From: Candidatus Thorarchaeota archaeon MP11T_1
GTDB lineage: Archaea; Asgardarchaeota; Thorarchaeia; Thorarchaeales; Thorarchaeaceae
Direction: 5' to 3'
Assembly (NCBI GenBank): GCA_002825515.1
Contig: PJET01000002.1
Location: 43,141 to 107,140 of the forward strand
Length of the DNA: 64,000 nt
The notes under the pieces were generated by a model. It had not been told where the DNA came from, did no database searches, and worked only from the letters and a program-made list of their open reading frames with translations. Of this stretch, positions 7,858-16,765 are shown piece after piece (positions within the stretch are counted from its first letter, which is position 1; each line of letters begins with the position of its first letter). The translations under genes and the position numbers were made by a program.

Positions 7858-8820
7858 ATGAAACCTGATATGACTGGGGAGATTGAAGATCTTGGTCAGG
7901 TGATGCTAGCACGAGATGGAACAAGAGATAGCTTCATGGAGATTTTGTCTCGATTAGATCTAAGACCTCCTGTGATTATCAAACCAAACTGGTCAACCTC
8001 TGTAACATTCACCGAGAGTGAAATTCTAGATTGGACTCTGTCTGCTCTTGACTGTGAAGTGATAGTCGTCGAGAGCTATGCATTCTATCGTAGTCCCATA
8101 TTAAAGAACAGTGAAGGATTGTCTGATGAGGATCTTGAGAGGAAACTGTTGGCCCAAAAGAAGGACGACCTGCGAAACAATGACAAATGGTTCTTGGATA
8201 TCTCAGGGATATCTGATGTGCTTGAGAAACATGATGTCAAATACATAAACCTCTCAGAGGAACTGTGGGCCAAACGGGTCACTGATTCTGAAACAATTAA
8301 GGATGCTGTGGAGAAGTGTTTTGAACCGGTTCGAACTGAAGTCTTGTACTCTATGGTTCCTTCAAAGCTTTATGATTTGAGAGGAGGCACCTTGCTGAGT
8401 CTAGCAAAACCAAAGGTGGCACATGGTGCAATTGGTGTCACCTTGACTATCAAAAACTTGTTTGGAATGATTTCAACTCCCTTTAGAGGAAAGTTTCATG
8501 GAGGAAATAATGAGCTTCTCAATGAAAGCATCGTGGATATCAATAGAATATGTCATTCACTCTTTAATGTCAGAGGTGTCATCGAGTCTGTTTTCTCAAC
8601 GTCAGTAATGGGGGAGGATTTACTAAAGTCTAGAATATATCGAAACTTAGGGTATATTTGGGGCTCCAATAGTACTATAGAATTGGATTCCATGGTCACT
8701 GCTCAATTGGGATTAAATCCTGAAGATATCGGGCATCTTTCTCATGTTGCCAGAATATTGGGACAATGGACACAGCAATCGGTCGAGCTAGGTAGGAAGA
8801 GAGTCATTGATTTTAAGTGA
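7858..8820 (+). CDS. DUF362 family protein
   Basis: A 320-residue protein with the DUF362 core: IIKPNWS near residue 40, a central VVESYAFYR segment, and KVAHGAIGVTLTIKNLFGM around residues 185-205. In many DUF362 proteins a ferredoxin domain is fused; none is present here, and there are very few cysteines. The family is of uncertain function, linked by annotation to Fe-S chemistry. It sits alone between tRNA-Thr and an unrelated membrane protein. Confidence 0.75.
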   Translation: MKPDMTGEIEDLGQVMLARDGTRDSFMEILSRLDLRPPVIIKPNWSTSVTFTESEILDWTLSALDCEVIVVESYAFYRSPILKNSEGLSDEDLERKLLAQKKDDLRNNDKWFLDISGISDVLEKHDVKYINLSEELWAKRVTDSETIKDAVEKCFEPVRTEVLYSMVPSKLYDLRGGTLLSLAKPKVAHGAIGVTLTIKNLFGMISTPFRGKFHGGNNELLNESIVDINRICHSLFNVRGVIESVFSTSVMGEDLLKSRIYRNLGYIWGSNSTIELDSMVTAQLGLNPEDIGHLSHVARILGQWTQQSVELGRKRVIDFK

Positions 8821-8890
8821 TGGCGCATATATAGAACATCGAAGATGTGATAATCACAAAAGTCTCAGGTAATAATGGAGGTTGGAGTAT

Positions 8891-9742
8891 TTGGAAGACA
8901 TAGGGAATCAGGATTCCAAGAAGGCACTTGCAATACGTGCGTATGGTATATCGGGTAGCACTCTCAGAAAAGAGATTGAAACCATTACTGGTGTAAATCC
9001 GGGCAATAATGCTGTATATACTAAAGAAACTGGACGTGTTGCTGTTGCATCCGAAGTGTTTGGTAGCGGAGGTTGTGGGGGAGGGGATTGTTATGGGTGT
9101 AATGGTGGTGGTGCTGATGGTGGGGAAGGTGTAATTATTTGCCTCATTATCATAGTTGCAGTAATGGCAGCTCTTACCATTGTATGGGCAGTAGTGATGA
9201 TTGCCTTCTCGATCATGACGATAGGTGGTTTCTTCAAGAAACGATTTCGAACCCTTTTCGTCATTGAAAATGAAAATAGGGAATTCATTGGAAAACTTGC
9301 AGTGATTACAGTACAAAAACGAGGTGTTCTAGAATATCCTTTCGGACATCGAGAATACGATGAATGGATGGTTCGCAGATTTGGATTGTTCAATAGACTT
9401 AAGCTTATTCGACAGACTAGCATATTCTTCGGTTTTTGGTGGGCATTCTTTGAAATCGCATTCAAGCTAAATGAATTAATTCTCGGAGTGGGAGGATATA
9501 ATTTATGGCCACTACGCTATGTGATGGTTGCAATCTTTCTGCCGCTTCTACTCTACAGTCCAATATTGGAGATACAGTTCAGAAGATCCTTTGAATCAGG
9601 AGAAGAGATGGTCATGAGATTAGTCAACCAAGAACCATCATACTCACCAAATCAACCTATGATTTTCTCAGAAACACCCATTGAAACGGGAAAGATCACA
9701 GCGAGTGCAATTAAGGAATATGACTATGAGAACAAATCATGA
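8891..9742 (+). CDS. Membrane protein with Gly/Cys-rich segment, unknown
   Basis: About 283 residues. Residues 1-55 are soluble, then a glycine- and cysteine-rich run (GSGGCGGGDCYGC followed by NGGG) sits directly before two membrane segments (around residues 78-115). A cytoplasmic-looking domain and further hydrophobic stretches near 180-230 follow. The Cys-Gly run resembles C-terminal tails of TPM-type or Mtc-like proteins but is internal here. I prefer the TTG at 8891, nine bases after GGAGG; a TTG at 8882 is also in frame but too close to that site. The end overlaps the convergent ftr gene by 19 bp. Confidence 0.65.
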   Translation: MEDIGNQDSKKALAIRAYGISGSTLRKEIETITGVNPGNNAVYTKETGRVAVASEVFGSGGCGGGDCYGCNGGGADGGEGVIICLIIIVAVMAALTIVWAVVMIAFSIMTIGGFFKKRFRTLFVIENENREFIGKLAVITVQKRGVLEYPFGHREYDEWMVRRFGLFNRLKLIRQTSIFFGFWWAFFEIAFKLNELILGVGGYNLWPLRYVMVAIFLPLLLYSPILEIQFRRSFESGEEMVMRLVNQEPSYSPNQPMIFSETPIETGKITASAIKEYDYENKS

Positions 9743-10620
9743 AGTTTGATTTGATATTCTCCTAACTTTCCTCCGTAGTTACCAGCAGTCATCTTAGTGA
9801 TTCCTGGATGCCTACAGACCTCTTCAATGGCTACTTTCATGGCTTCAGCAACTGAAGCTTCATTCAGGCCATTAATTACTATCTCTTGTACAAACTCACT
9901 GCCCTTTGGAACATAAGAGTCAGGAACAAGAGCTCTTAGAGTCGGGCAAAACTTCTCATTTGTGGAAGCGAAGAGGACCTTGTACTTGGAGGATGGTTTT
10001 GAACCTGAACCTACGAGTCCTCCAGGGAACGGTGTATAGGCACCTTCTACCTTCTCAATCGCCTTCACAGCAGCCATTCCGCTGGTCATGCCACTTTCTA
10101 CATCCTCACAGCAGTAGATGATGTTGCCACCAGCGACTCCTTTCACGCGGCCAAACATATTTTCCATCACGCAGGTACCACTCATTCGTGGAATAAGCCA
10201 CAAGAGTCTTCCATCGATAGGACCTTTCTTTGTCTGAAATCCATCACCAAACATAGCAACCTTCTTACCAATCTCATACAGGTCTTGTGGATTGGGAGTG
10301 TCATCAAATGCGGAGGCAGTTGGACTTGTCAGTACACATTGCCCAAGCCTTGCGAGCAGCTGTGGTTCAAGCGCCTTTTTTGATCCTACAGCAAAAACCA
10401 CTCGTACACCAGGACGCCCATCGGGGGTTTCGTCTGGTGACATGACATATTCAATACCAGCTTCAGCAGGCGCCATAATTACCGAGGTCCCAAAGCCTGT
10501 GGCTTCTGTGGCTGTTACTCTTGCCCATTCTTCAGTATATGCAGTAATTATGGTACGATTCATATGCATACTAAAAGCTTCAGCGAATGTGTCTTCAATT
10601 GGGACTCCATTTATCTCCAT
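9724..10620 (-). CDS. ftr: Formylmethanofuran--tetrahydromethanopterin formyltransferase
   Basis: Ftr moves the formyl group from formylmethanofuran to tetrahydromethanopterin, the second step of CO2 reduction in the archaeal C1 branch, or the reverse in oxidation. The 298-residue protein starts MEINGVPIEDTFAEAF, the exact family opening, and carries GDGFQTKKGPIDGRLLW and FPGGLVGSGSKPSS. The ATG at 10620 has GGTGG seven bases upstream; the frame extends to 10659 but those residues do not match. It is divergent from fwdC across 125 bp, which should hold promoters for both directions. Confidence 0.96.
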   Translation of the reverse strand: MEINGVPIEDTFAEAFSMHMNRTIITAYTEEWARVTATEATGFGTSVIMAPAEAGIEYVMSPDETPDGRPGVRVVFAVGSKKALEPQLLARLGQCVLTSPTASAFDDTPNPQDLYEIGKKVAMFGDGFQTKKGPIDGRLLWLIPRMSGTCVMENMFGRVKGVAGGNIIYCCEDVESGMTSGMAAVKAIEKVEGAYTPFPGGLVGSGSKPSSKYKVLFASTNEKFCPTLRALVPDSYVPKGSEFVQEIVINGLNEASVAEAMKVAIEEVCRHPGITKMTAGNYGGKLGEYQIKLHDLFS

Positions 10621-10745
10621 TTCATTCCACCAGCTTGATAAAATTCCAAAGCAAGCCACCTTTTCTCTTTTCCGTCACACTTACCAACTGCAAAAGGTTT
10701 TATCAGTGGGATAAACATCACAAAAATTCCAAGGTGGTTGGGCTC
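10621..10745. promoter_or_regulatory. Divergent promoter region between ftr and fwdC-mch
   Basis: The 125-bp gap serves two divergent C1 genes. On the plus strand GGTTTTATCAG around 10697 is a TATA-like element ahead of fwdC; on the minus strand the complement of TGATAAAATTCC around 10636-10647 gives GGAATTTTATCA ahead of ftr. AGGTGG at 10732-10737 is the fwdC ribosome binding site. Transcription starts are not visible from sequence alone. Confidence 0.5.
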
Positions 10746-11600
10746 ATGACAGTGATTTTGTCACTCAAAGAAGCACCCGAGATTCCTCTAGAAGCGGATA
10801 CTATAACACCCACCCATTTTGCTGGAAAGGGTGTGAAGGACATTGGAGAAATCCCCATTCAGCGTGGCAATGAAGTTCTAAAGCTCAAAGACTTCTTTGA
10901 CATCAGCGGAGAGAGTGGTTCGACTCCAGATGAAACGGAGATATTGATCAAGGGTGACCTTAGAAAAGTAAAGATGATTGGAAAAGGAATGAACGGTGGT
11001 CAAATCATCGTTGAGGGAGATGTGGGTATGTATCTTGGAGCTGAGATGGTTGCTGGGCGTATCCATGTCAAAGGTTCTGTTGGACCATGGGCTGCAGCAG
11101 AAATGGAGGGAGGAAATATCCAGATAGAAGGAGATGCTGGAGACTATCTTTGTTCTGGATATCGTGGAACACCTGAAGGTATGAAAGGTGGACGCGTCTA
11201 CATAGCAGGCAATGTAGGACGCGAGATGGCCGCTCATATGCGAAAGGGCTTCATTGCCGTAAAAGGTAATGTTGGGGCACAATCAGCAATTCGTATGATG
11301 GGGGGCACTATTATAGTCGTTGGTGATATGGCAGAGCGTGTTGGCGTACAGGCAACAAAAGGTATGATCTTTTGTCTTGGAAAGCTGGACTCATTGTTTC
11401 CAACTTACAAATTCAGTGGTAGTTCAGAGAGAGAGTTCATAAACATCTACCTTCGATATCTGAAAGAGCGTAGGCCTGATTTTCTTTCTGAAAATATTGA
11501 TTCTTCTGAGAAATGGGTGAAATACATGGGAGACTTTGCGGAGGCAAGTCCAGGAGAGGAGATTTACATTCGTGCTTCCAAAAACCAACACTTGATTTGA
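10746..11600 (+). CDS. fwdC: Formylmethanofuran dehydrogenase subunit C
   Basis: FwdC is the beta-helix subunit that bridges the catalytic parts of formylmethanofuran dehydrogenase. The 284-residue protein shows the repeated G-x-x-x-G beta-helix turns (MNGGQIIVEGDVGMYLGAEM, then MAGG-like repeats roughly every 20 residues from 65 to 200), followed by a helical C-terminus. Start ATG at 10746 has AGGTGG eight bases upstream; an ORF running further upstream is not homologous. It is followed by mch after 11 bases. The catalytic subunits FwdA, B and D are not in the window. Confidence 0.93.
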   Translation: MTVILSLKEAPEIPLEADTITPTHFAGKGVKDIGEIPIQRGNEVLKLKDFFDISGESGSTPDETEILIKGDLRKVKMIGKGMNGGQIIVEGDVGMYLGAEMVAGRIHVKGSVGPWAAAEMEGGNIQIEGDAGDYLCSGYRGTPEGMKGGRVYIAGNVGREMAAHMRKGFIAVKGNVGAQSAIRMMGGTIIVVGDMAERVGVQATKGMIFCLGKLDSLFPTYKFSGSSEREFINIYLRYLKERRPDFLSENIDSSEKWVKYMGDFAEASPGEEIYIRASKNQHLI

Positions 11601-11611
11601 GGTGAAAGCAA

Positions 11612-12571
11612 ATGAGACTTAGTGTAAATGAAGGCGCACTTGAGATTACAAAGGAGATAATGAATCAAAAGGATGAGCTAAACTGCACTGTCAGTGAGCT
11701 TGGAAATGGGACAACGATTATTGATGCAGGCATTGAAGTGGCAGGAGGAGAGGAGCTTGGCAGATTGGTTGGTGAAGTTTGCCTTGGAGGGTTGGGAGTA
11801 GTCCGCCACACCAAGATGCACATCGGTGACATGGACCTTCCAGCAGTTGTAGTAAGTTCGGACCATCCAAAGATAGCGTGTATGGGTTCACAATATGCAG
11901 GTTGGACAATCAATGTTGACAAGTACTTCGCGATGGGCTCAGGCCCAGCAAGAGCATTGGCTCGTGTTGAGAAGAAGCTCTATGCAGGACTTGGCTATGA
12001 GGATGATGCATCAGTTGGCGTGATTCTACTTGAAACGAGAGAAACACCCTCTGAGGATGTCACCCAGTATATCGCAGAGAAATGTAACATTTCACCGTCA
12101 GATCTCTACTGTATTCTAGCTCCTACAGCTTGTATAGTAGGTTCAGTACAGGTTTCTGCAAGAGTTGTTGAAGTGGGAATGCACAAGTTGCACGAGCTGG
12201 GATTTGATCTGGATCGGATAAGATCTGGCTATGGTGTGGCACCTGTGGCACCTGTGGCCAAGAAAGATGCCAAAGCAATGGGTATAACAAATGACTGCAT
12301 TCTATACGGTGGTCGAACATTCTACTTTGTCCGTTCAGATGATAATGACTTGGAAGATGTGATTGAGAAGGTACCATCATCCTCATCGAAGCAGTATGGA
12401 CAGCCTTTCTATGACTTGTTTAAGAGCGTGGAGTTTGACTTTTACAAGGTAGATCCACATTTGTTCAGTCCAGCAGAAATAACATTCAATCACATTGAAA
12501 GTGGTAAAGTATACCATGCTGGTAAACTTAATGCAGAGATCCTGCAACAATCAATTGAGAGCGCAAAATAG
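11612..12571 (+). CDS. mch: Methenyltetrahydromethanopterin cyclohydrolase
   Basis: Mch interconverts formyl- and methenyl-tetrahydromethanopterin, the step after Ftr. This 319-residue protein shows the family sequence throughout, including LSVNEGALEI at the start, the SSDHPKIACMGSQYAGW block (residues 90-106) and the motif LYCILAPTACIVGSVQVSAR (172-191). GAGGTG lies just ahead of the ATG. It forms a two-gene unit with fwdC, so formyl transfer and ring closure are encoded side by side. Confidence 0.96.
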   Translation: MRLSVNEGALEITKEIMNQKDELNCTVSELGNGTTIIDAGIEVAGGEELGRLVGEVCLGGLGVVRHTKMHIGDMDLPAVVVSSDHPKIACMGSQYAGWTINVDKYFAMGSGPARALARVEKKLYAGLGYEDDASVGVILLETRETPSEDVTQYIAEKCNISPSDLYCILAPTACIVGSVQVSARVVEVGMHKLHELGFDLDRIRSGYGVAPVAPVAKKDAKAMGITNDCILYGGRTFYFVRSDDNDLEDVIEKVPSSSSKQYGQPFYDLFKSVEFDFYKVDPHLFSPAEITFNHIESGKVYHAGKLNAEILQQSIESAK

Positions 12572-12576
12572 GGGTC

Positions 12577-14094
12577 CTATGTGACTTCCAGCTCTTGGAC
12601 CTCTTTCTGCTCTTTTTTAGAGGCAGGAACCAGCTCCTCAGCCTTCGGTATTGGATTATTGAAGGCAGCCCACACCATCACCACTGCGATTAGAGATATC
12701 AATGCACAAATAATGAATGTGAACAGAAAACCACCTGTGAAGGGTATGAACCATCCGAAGAAGGCAATCAGCGGCATTGACAATAGCATTACGAGAGTGG
12801 GTCGTAGAGAGTACATTGAGTTTCGAATACGGTTGGGGATAACATCAAGCATCACTCTTTGAGATAGGATGTCAGCGATAGCACCAAACATGTTAAGACC
12901 GACAAAGAGTATGAAGAGTAGAATCACAGGAATAACAGTCTGAACAGGGATCTCAATCAATGGTAGAGTTGTGAAAGGAATCAGCACTACGAAGAGCTCA
13001 ATGGTTTCAGGGTCGGTACCGGGTGGTATGCCTGGGAAGATATATACTATCACTGCGAGAACCAAATAGAAAACGACGCCAGTAAACTGCAAGAGTCTAA
13101 ATCGAGGGATCCAAATCTTTGGTTCGAACCTTTTTGCTAGAACACCACTCCGCTCATTTGCTATAGCTTGTGGCAAAAAGACTAGTGTCCTGAAAGCACT
13201 AACAGCTACCAATGTTACAAGGAAACTGAAGTAGAGCGGGAATAAAATGAGGTTCCACCAGACTGGACTAATACTCCACATTACTACTTCACCAAGAATG
13301 ATGAGTGTAACAAACTTACTGGACCAAAGAAACTTGAATCCATCCTTGAGAAGAGATCCATATTCCCCTAGGGAAGGTCGCTCATCTTTATCTTCTCTGA
13401 CTCCAGGGAGGTCTTTAACAAGTCTGAATACTATTATTGACAAAAACACAGCAAAAACTGCTTGTAGACTGAAGACCCATGTTTCTCCATATAGATAAGC
13501 AAGCCAAGATCCAGGAAGCAGAACTACTGTTGCTGAAACTTGCCACACCATTCCAAGTCGTCCTTGGAACACCCCATATTGTTTACGGTCTTTATCATGT
13601 GGCATAGCAACGCGATAGTTATTATCAAACCATGCACTGAAAGCGCCGCTCTCCTGTGAAGAGCCAAGTCCAAAGAGAACGTAGATTGATATGTATATCC
13701 AGATGGGAGCAGGAGTGTCTTTTACTATCATTGATGAGAGTCCAAACGCGCCTGCGTAGCATAGAAGGGCTGAAGATATAACATATCGCTGTCCAATCCA
13801 GTCTCCGATAGCTCCAGTGGGATAATCTAATGCAGTTTGAATGGCCATTTGAATGACAACGAGAAAACCAACGAGTGTGAGCCCTGCTAAATAATCACCA
13901 TTGCCCAAGGACTCAGCGATATAGATCATCCAGAATGTTGTACTGATTTGAAAACTTGCTGCAAAGGTTGGTAGAAGCACAGATAGAATCTTGACTAAGC
14001 TGACCACATTCTCGGTTGGTTCTGCTATTCCAAATATTCTTGCATACCTGCTTGACACAACTGCAGGTTCCTCTTGCTCACATTCCACAGCCAT
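12577..14094 (-). CDS. MFS-type transporter
   Basis: A 505-residue membrane protein with about 11-12 hydrophobic segments and the topology of a major facilitator: an N-terminal bundle, the loop DYPTGAIGDWIGQRYVI (residues 90-106, resembling the MFS motif A G-x-x-x-D-x-x-G-R), a charged central loop (KDLPGVREDKDERP) and a C-terminal bundle ending in a Lys/Glu-rich tail. Substrate unknown. The stop is five bases from the convergent mch stop. Confidence 0.75.
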   Translation of the reverse strand: MAVECEQEEPAVVSSRYARIFGIAEPTENVVSLVKILSVLLPTFAASFQISTTFWMIYIAESLGNGDYLAGLTLVGFLVVIQMAIQTALDYPTGAIGDWIGQRYVISSALLCYAGAFGLSSMIVKDTPAPIWIYISIYVLFGLGSSQESGAFSAWFDNNYRVAMPHDKDRKQYGVFQGRLGMVWQVSATVVLLPGSWLAYLYGETWVFSLQAVFAVFLSIIVFRLVKDLPGVREDKDERPSLGEYGSLLKDGFKFLWSSKFVTLIILGEVVMWSISPVWWNLILFPLYFSFLVTLVAVSAFRTLVFLPQAIANERSGVLAKRFEPKIWIPRFRLLQFTGVVFYLVLAVIVYIFPGIPPGTDPETIELFVVLIPFTTLPLIEIPVQTVIPVILLFILFVGLNMFGAIADILSQRVMLDVIPNRIRNSMYSLRPTLVMLLSMPLIAFFGWFIPFTGGFLFTFIICALISLIAVVMVWAAFNNPIPKAEELVPASKKEQKEVQELEVT

Positions 14095-14193
14095 AACCTC
14101 GACTTACAATCATACTATATAGAGATTCATGCTTGAGCATTAATCAAGCACTTTATCAAGCGTTCACTCACCCAGAGCGAGTGGCGATGCACA

Positions 14194-14472
14194 ATGAAAG
14201 TCACACTTCAGCTCAGAGGTCCGCTAGTTAAAAAGTTGCAAGATGGCCTCTTTGAAATCGAACTTGAGAATGACGCCAAGCTCTCAGATTTGTTGATCGA
14301 GGTGATTGAGAGAGAAGCAAGTATCAGGAAAATGTGGGCTAGTCCTGAGGTGGTTGACCGTGATGCATTGATTCTATGTAATGAAACAGATATTGGTCTA
14401 GGTGAAGGACTTGATACAAAACTCAATGATGGAGATGTCGTCGTCGTCCTTCCACTGATACATGGAGGTTAA
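14194..14472 (+). CDS. MoaD/ThiS-like ubiquitin-fold protein
   Basis: A 92-residue beta-grasp protein ending in the diglycine PLIHGG required for adenylation and thiocarboxylation in the MoaD/ThiS/Urm1/SAMP group. Start MKVTLQLRGPLV and the late strand GDVVVVLP match the fold. It could donate sulfur for molybdopterin or for tRNA thiolation (an NcsA/Ctu1 gene lies at 53.8 kb), or act as a protein modifier; no E1 gene lies beside it. Its stop overlaps the stop of the convergent gamma-subunit gene by 4 bp. Confidence 0.8.
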   Translation: MKVTLQLRGPLVKKLQDGLFEIELENDAKLSDLLIEVIEREASIRKMWASPEVVDRDALILCNETDIGLGEGLDTKLNDGDVVVVLPLIHGG

Positions 14473-14993
14473 ACAAGTTCAGCTCCGGCATGAATTGCTC
14501 TGATATCCATCTCAAGAGCTTTGGAGCTTATTACATCAGCAACTGCTTTTTCAAGACTCTCAAGTGGAAACAGACCTGATTTTTTAACAAGAACTCCTAG
14601 CATCACCATGTTGGACACCAGTCGCATTCCCAACTCATCAGCAATCTTCATTGCTGGAACTTCAACGATCTCATAGCCTGAAACATTCTCAGTATTTACA
14701 AGGTCAGGATCAACAATGAGCATGCTTCCTTTCTTCGCCTCAGGTAGATACAAATCGAGTGCTTTTTGTGACATTGCGATAAGATAATCCGAGGACCGGA
14801 CCTTTGGATAACTAATGGGTTGATTGCTCACAATCACTTCGCTCTTAGCCGAAGTTCCTCTAGCCTCTGAACCATAACTCTGGCTTTGAACTGCCTCGAG
14901 ACCTCCATAAACAACAGCAGCGTGTCCAAGAATGACACCAATTAGAACAACTCCCATTCCTCCAGTTCCAGCAATTCGAATCTCTGTTTTCAT
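14469..14993 (-). CDS. 2-oxoacid:ferredoxin oxidoreductase gamma subunit
   Basis: This 174-residue protein is the gamma domain of a CoA-acylating 2-oxoacid:ferredoxin oxidoreductase. It opens with IRIAGTGGMGVVLIGVILG and has SQSYGSEARGTSAKSEVI, both hallmarks of KorC/PorG-type subunits. It is 6 bases downstream of the beta-subunit gene and cotranscribed. The two subunits likely form part of a 2-oxoglutarate or related oxidoreductase; the alpha subunit is not next to them. Confidence 0.9.
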   Translation of the reverse strand: MKTEIRIAGTGGMGVVLIGVILGHAAVVYGGLEAVQSQSYGSEARGTSAKSEVIVSNQPISYPKVRSSDYLIAMSQKALDLYLPEAKKGSMLIVDPDLVNTENVSGYEIVEVPAMKIADELGMRLVSNMVMLGVLVKKSGLFPLESLEKAVADVISSKALEMDIRAIHAGAELV

Positions 14994-14999
14994 CTAGTG

Positions 15000-15827
15000 C
15001 TACTCCTCAAGATTGTTGAAGGTCAAACGAAGTGATTCAGTGAAGGGGAGTTCATGTCTGTCAGCAAAGACTCCTAGGTCCATTCCGTCTTTTGTGGGAA
15101 TTTGTTGATCGATTGGGTCGCCTTTCTTTCGAACGGGTAGTTTCTTGAACCATTTCAGCATATCAGGTGGTTCACCTGCACGTGTCCCTCTACCATAAGC
15201 TGTGGGACATTGGGAGATCATCTCAACGAAAGAGAAACCCTCTCTTTCAAGTGCAGTCCTGATGGCTCTGGCAGCTTGGATTGGATGAGCAGTGGTCCAT
15301 CGTGCAACATAATTTGCACCAGCTGCTGAAACCAATCGCGCAAGGTCAAATGGCCGTTCTGGATTACCATATGGGGTTGTGCTGGTACGGTCTCCTGTGA
15401 ATGTCGTGGGGCCAACCTGTCCTCCTGTCATACCATAGATGTAATTATTTACACAAATCACAGTCATGTCCATGTTACGCCTTGCTGCATGAATTAAGTG
15501 GTTCCCACCAATTGCTGCGAGATCTCCATCACCACTTATCACTACAACTTTCAATTCAGGACGAGCAAGTTTCAGTCCAGTAGCAAATGCGATTGCACGA
15601 CCATGGGTTGTATGTAGCGTGTCTGCCTGATAGTGTGGAGAGGGAATCCATGCACTGCAACCAATCCCAGAAACAAAGGCAAATCCTGAAAGCGTTTCGT
15701 TTCCCAAGTCTTTGGCCGCTTTTAGAAACGCATTAGACACTTCTCCGGCGCCGCATCCAGGACAAAACGGACTTGGAAGGCTTTCTTCTCGAAGATACTG
15801 CCGTGCGAAGTGCTTTTGAGAAACCAT
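15000..15827 (-). CDS. 2-oxoacid:ferredoxin oxidoreductase beta subunit
   Basis: The beta subunit binds thiamine diphosphate. Visible motifs are SPFCPGCGAGEVS near the N-terminus and GDGDLAAIGGNH followed by NNYIYGMTGGQVGPTT, the ThDP/Mg binding region. The size (275 residues from the ATG at 15827) and sequence resemble the 2-oxoglutarate type (KorB). The frame extends to an ATG at 15893; the extra 22 residues look unrelated to the family, and GGTG precedes the ATG at 15827. The alpha subunit gene expected upstream is missing. Confidence 0.9.
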   Translation of the reverse strand: MVSQKHFARQYLREESLPSPFCPGCGAGEVSNAFLKAAKDLGNETLSGFAFVSGIGCSAWIPSPHYQADTLHTTHGRAIAFATGLKLARPELKVVVISGDGDLAAIGGNHLIHAARRNMDMTVICVNNYIYGMTGGQVGPTTFTGDRTSTTPYGNPERPFDLARLVSAAGANYVARWTTAHPIQAARAIRTALEREGFSFVEMISQCPTAYGRGTRAGEPPDMLKWFKKLPVRKKGDPIDQQIPTKDGMDLGVFADRHELPFTESLRLTFNNLEE

Positions 15828-15893
15828 GTTGCCAACACCAAATTCTGCTGCTGTGTGAGAGACTAATAACCAATTCCCTAGGTACCAGTCCAT

Positions 15894-16259
15894 TCATATT
15901 ATGATATTATACCGCATTATGGACCAGTGACATTGACCTTTGAAAACTGGCGAGCCACTGTTTCAGCGTCCTTGCTTAGAAACATCCATGTTGAATTGGA
16001 GCAAGACCACATTGATGGGAGGAACGAGAATCAGAGGATTTGGCTTATCACCCGCGTTTCGCTTGTAAGAGTAGGTATCCTTCTCCTTGCATTATTACGC
16101 AGTGTACTACCAAAAAAATCATCGAAATAGTGGAAAAGGAGCAGCAGGAGGGTCAATCTGTCCACTCTAGTGTAAACCAGATTGATTATCATCCGCGCAA
16201 TGAGAATACTAGCTACCATGATGGTTTCTACTGCTTCTTTTCTACATCAACATCTCTGA
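15894..16259. other. Gap without confident gene
   Basis: About 365 bases between the beta-subunit gene and a membrane protein. Short overlapping frames exist on both strands (for example a TTG-started 67-codon frame at 15927-16130 plus) but none has a recognisable motif or a good ribosome binding site. This is where an alpha subunit gene would be expected in a korABC arrangement. It must contain the promoter for the beta-gamma pair. Confidence 0.5.
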
Positions 16260-16652
16260 CTAGGCCTTTGCGGTGAAAAAGACATACAAGAACAGAACTG
16301 AGAACAATGCTAACAGTCCAACAAGTAGCCATACTATCACAGGAAGGGTCATTGTGAACGCATTCCACAACATCCCAATAGCTCCCAGGATATTGTAGAT
16401 TAGTTCCATGACTACAAAGATCTCAATCTGGTCCCATGTTGTCTTTCTATATGCCATGAAGGAGCCAACAGCCATCATGAGGGTGGCCATTCCTACTATA
16501 CGACCAGCTGCGTATTCGACTGGCCATCCGGTAGCTGTACTCCAATATTCAGGCAAGATAAACCAGAAGGCTCCAAAGACCAAAGCGACGATGAAGTGTA
16601 ACAGGAAAATATACTTAGCTATGTTAGGTATCTCTCCAGCCATCTCAATCAC
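16260..16652 (-). CDS. Four-helix membrane protein, unknown
   Basis: A 130-residue protein with four hydrophobic helices (about residues 12-32, 47-66, 78-97 and 104-126) and few charged residues. The pattern of a short four-helix protein with a conserved G-R-I-V-G segment resembles DUF4345-like or DoxX-like small membrane proteins, but I cannot assign a family. It appears monocistronic. Confidence 0.6.
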   Translation of the reverse strand: MIEMAGEIPNIAKYIFLLHFIVALVFGAFWFILPEYWSTATGWPVEYAAGRIVGMATLMMAVGSFMAYRKTTWDQIEIFVVMELIYNILGAIGMLWNAFTMTLPVIVWLLVGLLALFSVLFLYVFFTAKA

Positions 16653-16765
16653 GCGCTCAAAAGCATCATGAGAAATGATTTAGCTCTCTTATCTACATTT
16701 CTAACAACCAATAGAATCATAGAAAATAATCTGTTGATGAGACTCTTGTTAAAGCTCTATTCATT

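Noticed and set aside
15927..16130. A 67-codon plus-strand frame in the gap upstream of the oxidoreductase beta subunit
   Set aside because: TTG start, no ribosome binding site, no motif, and overlapping frames on the other strand look equally open.
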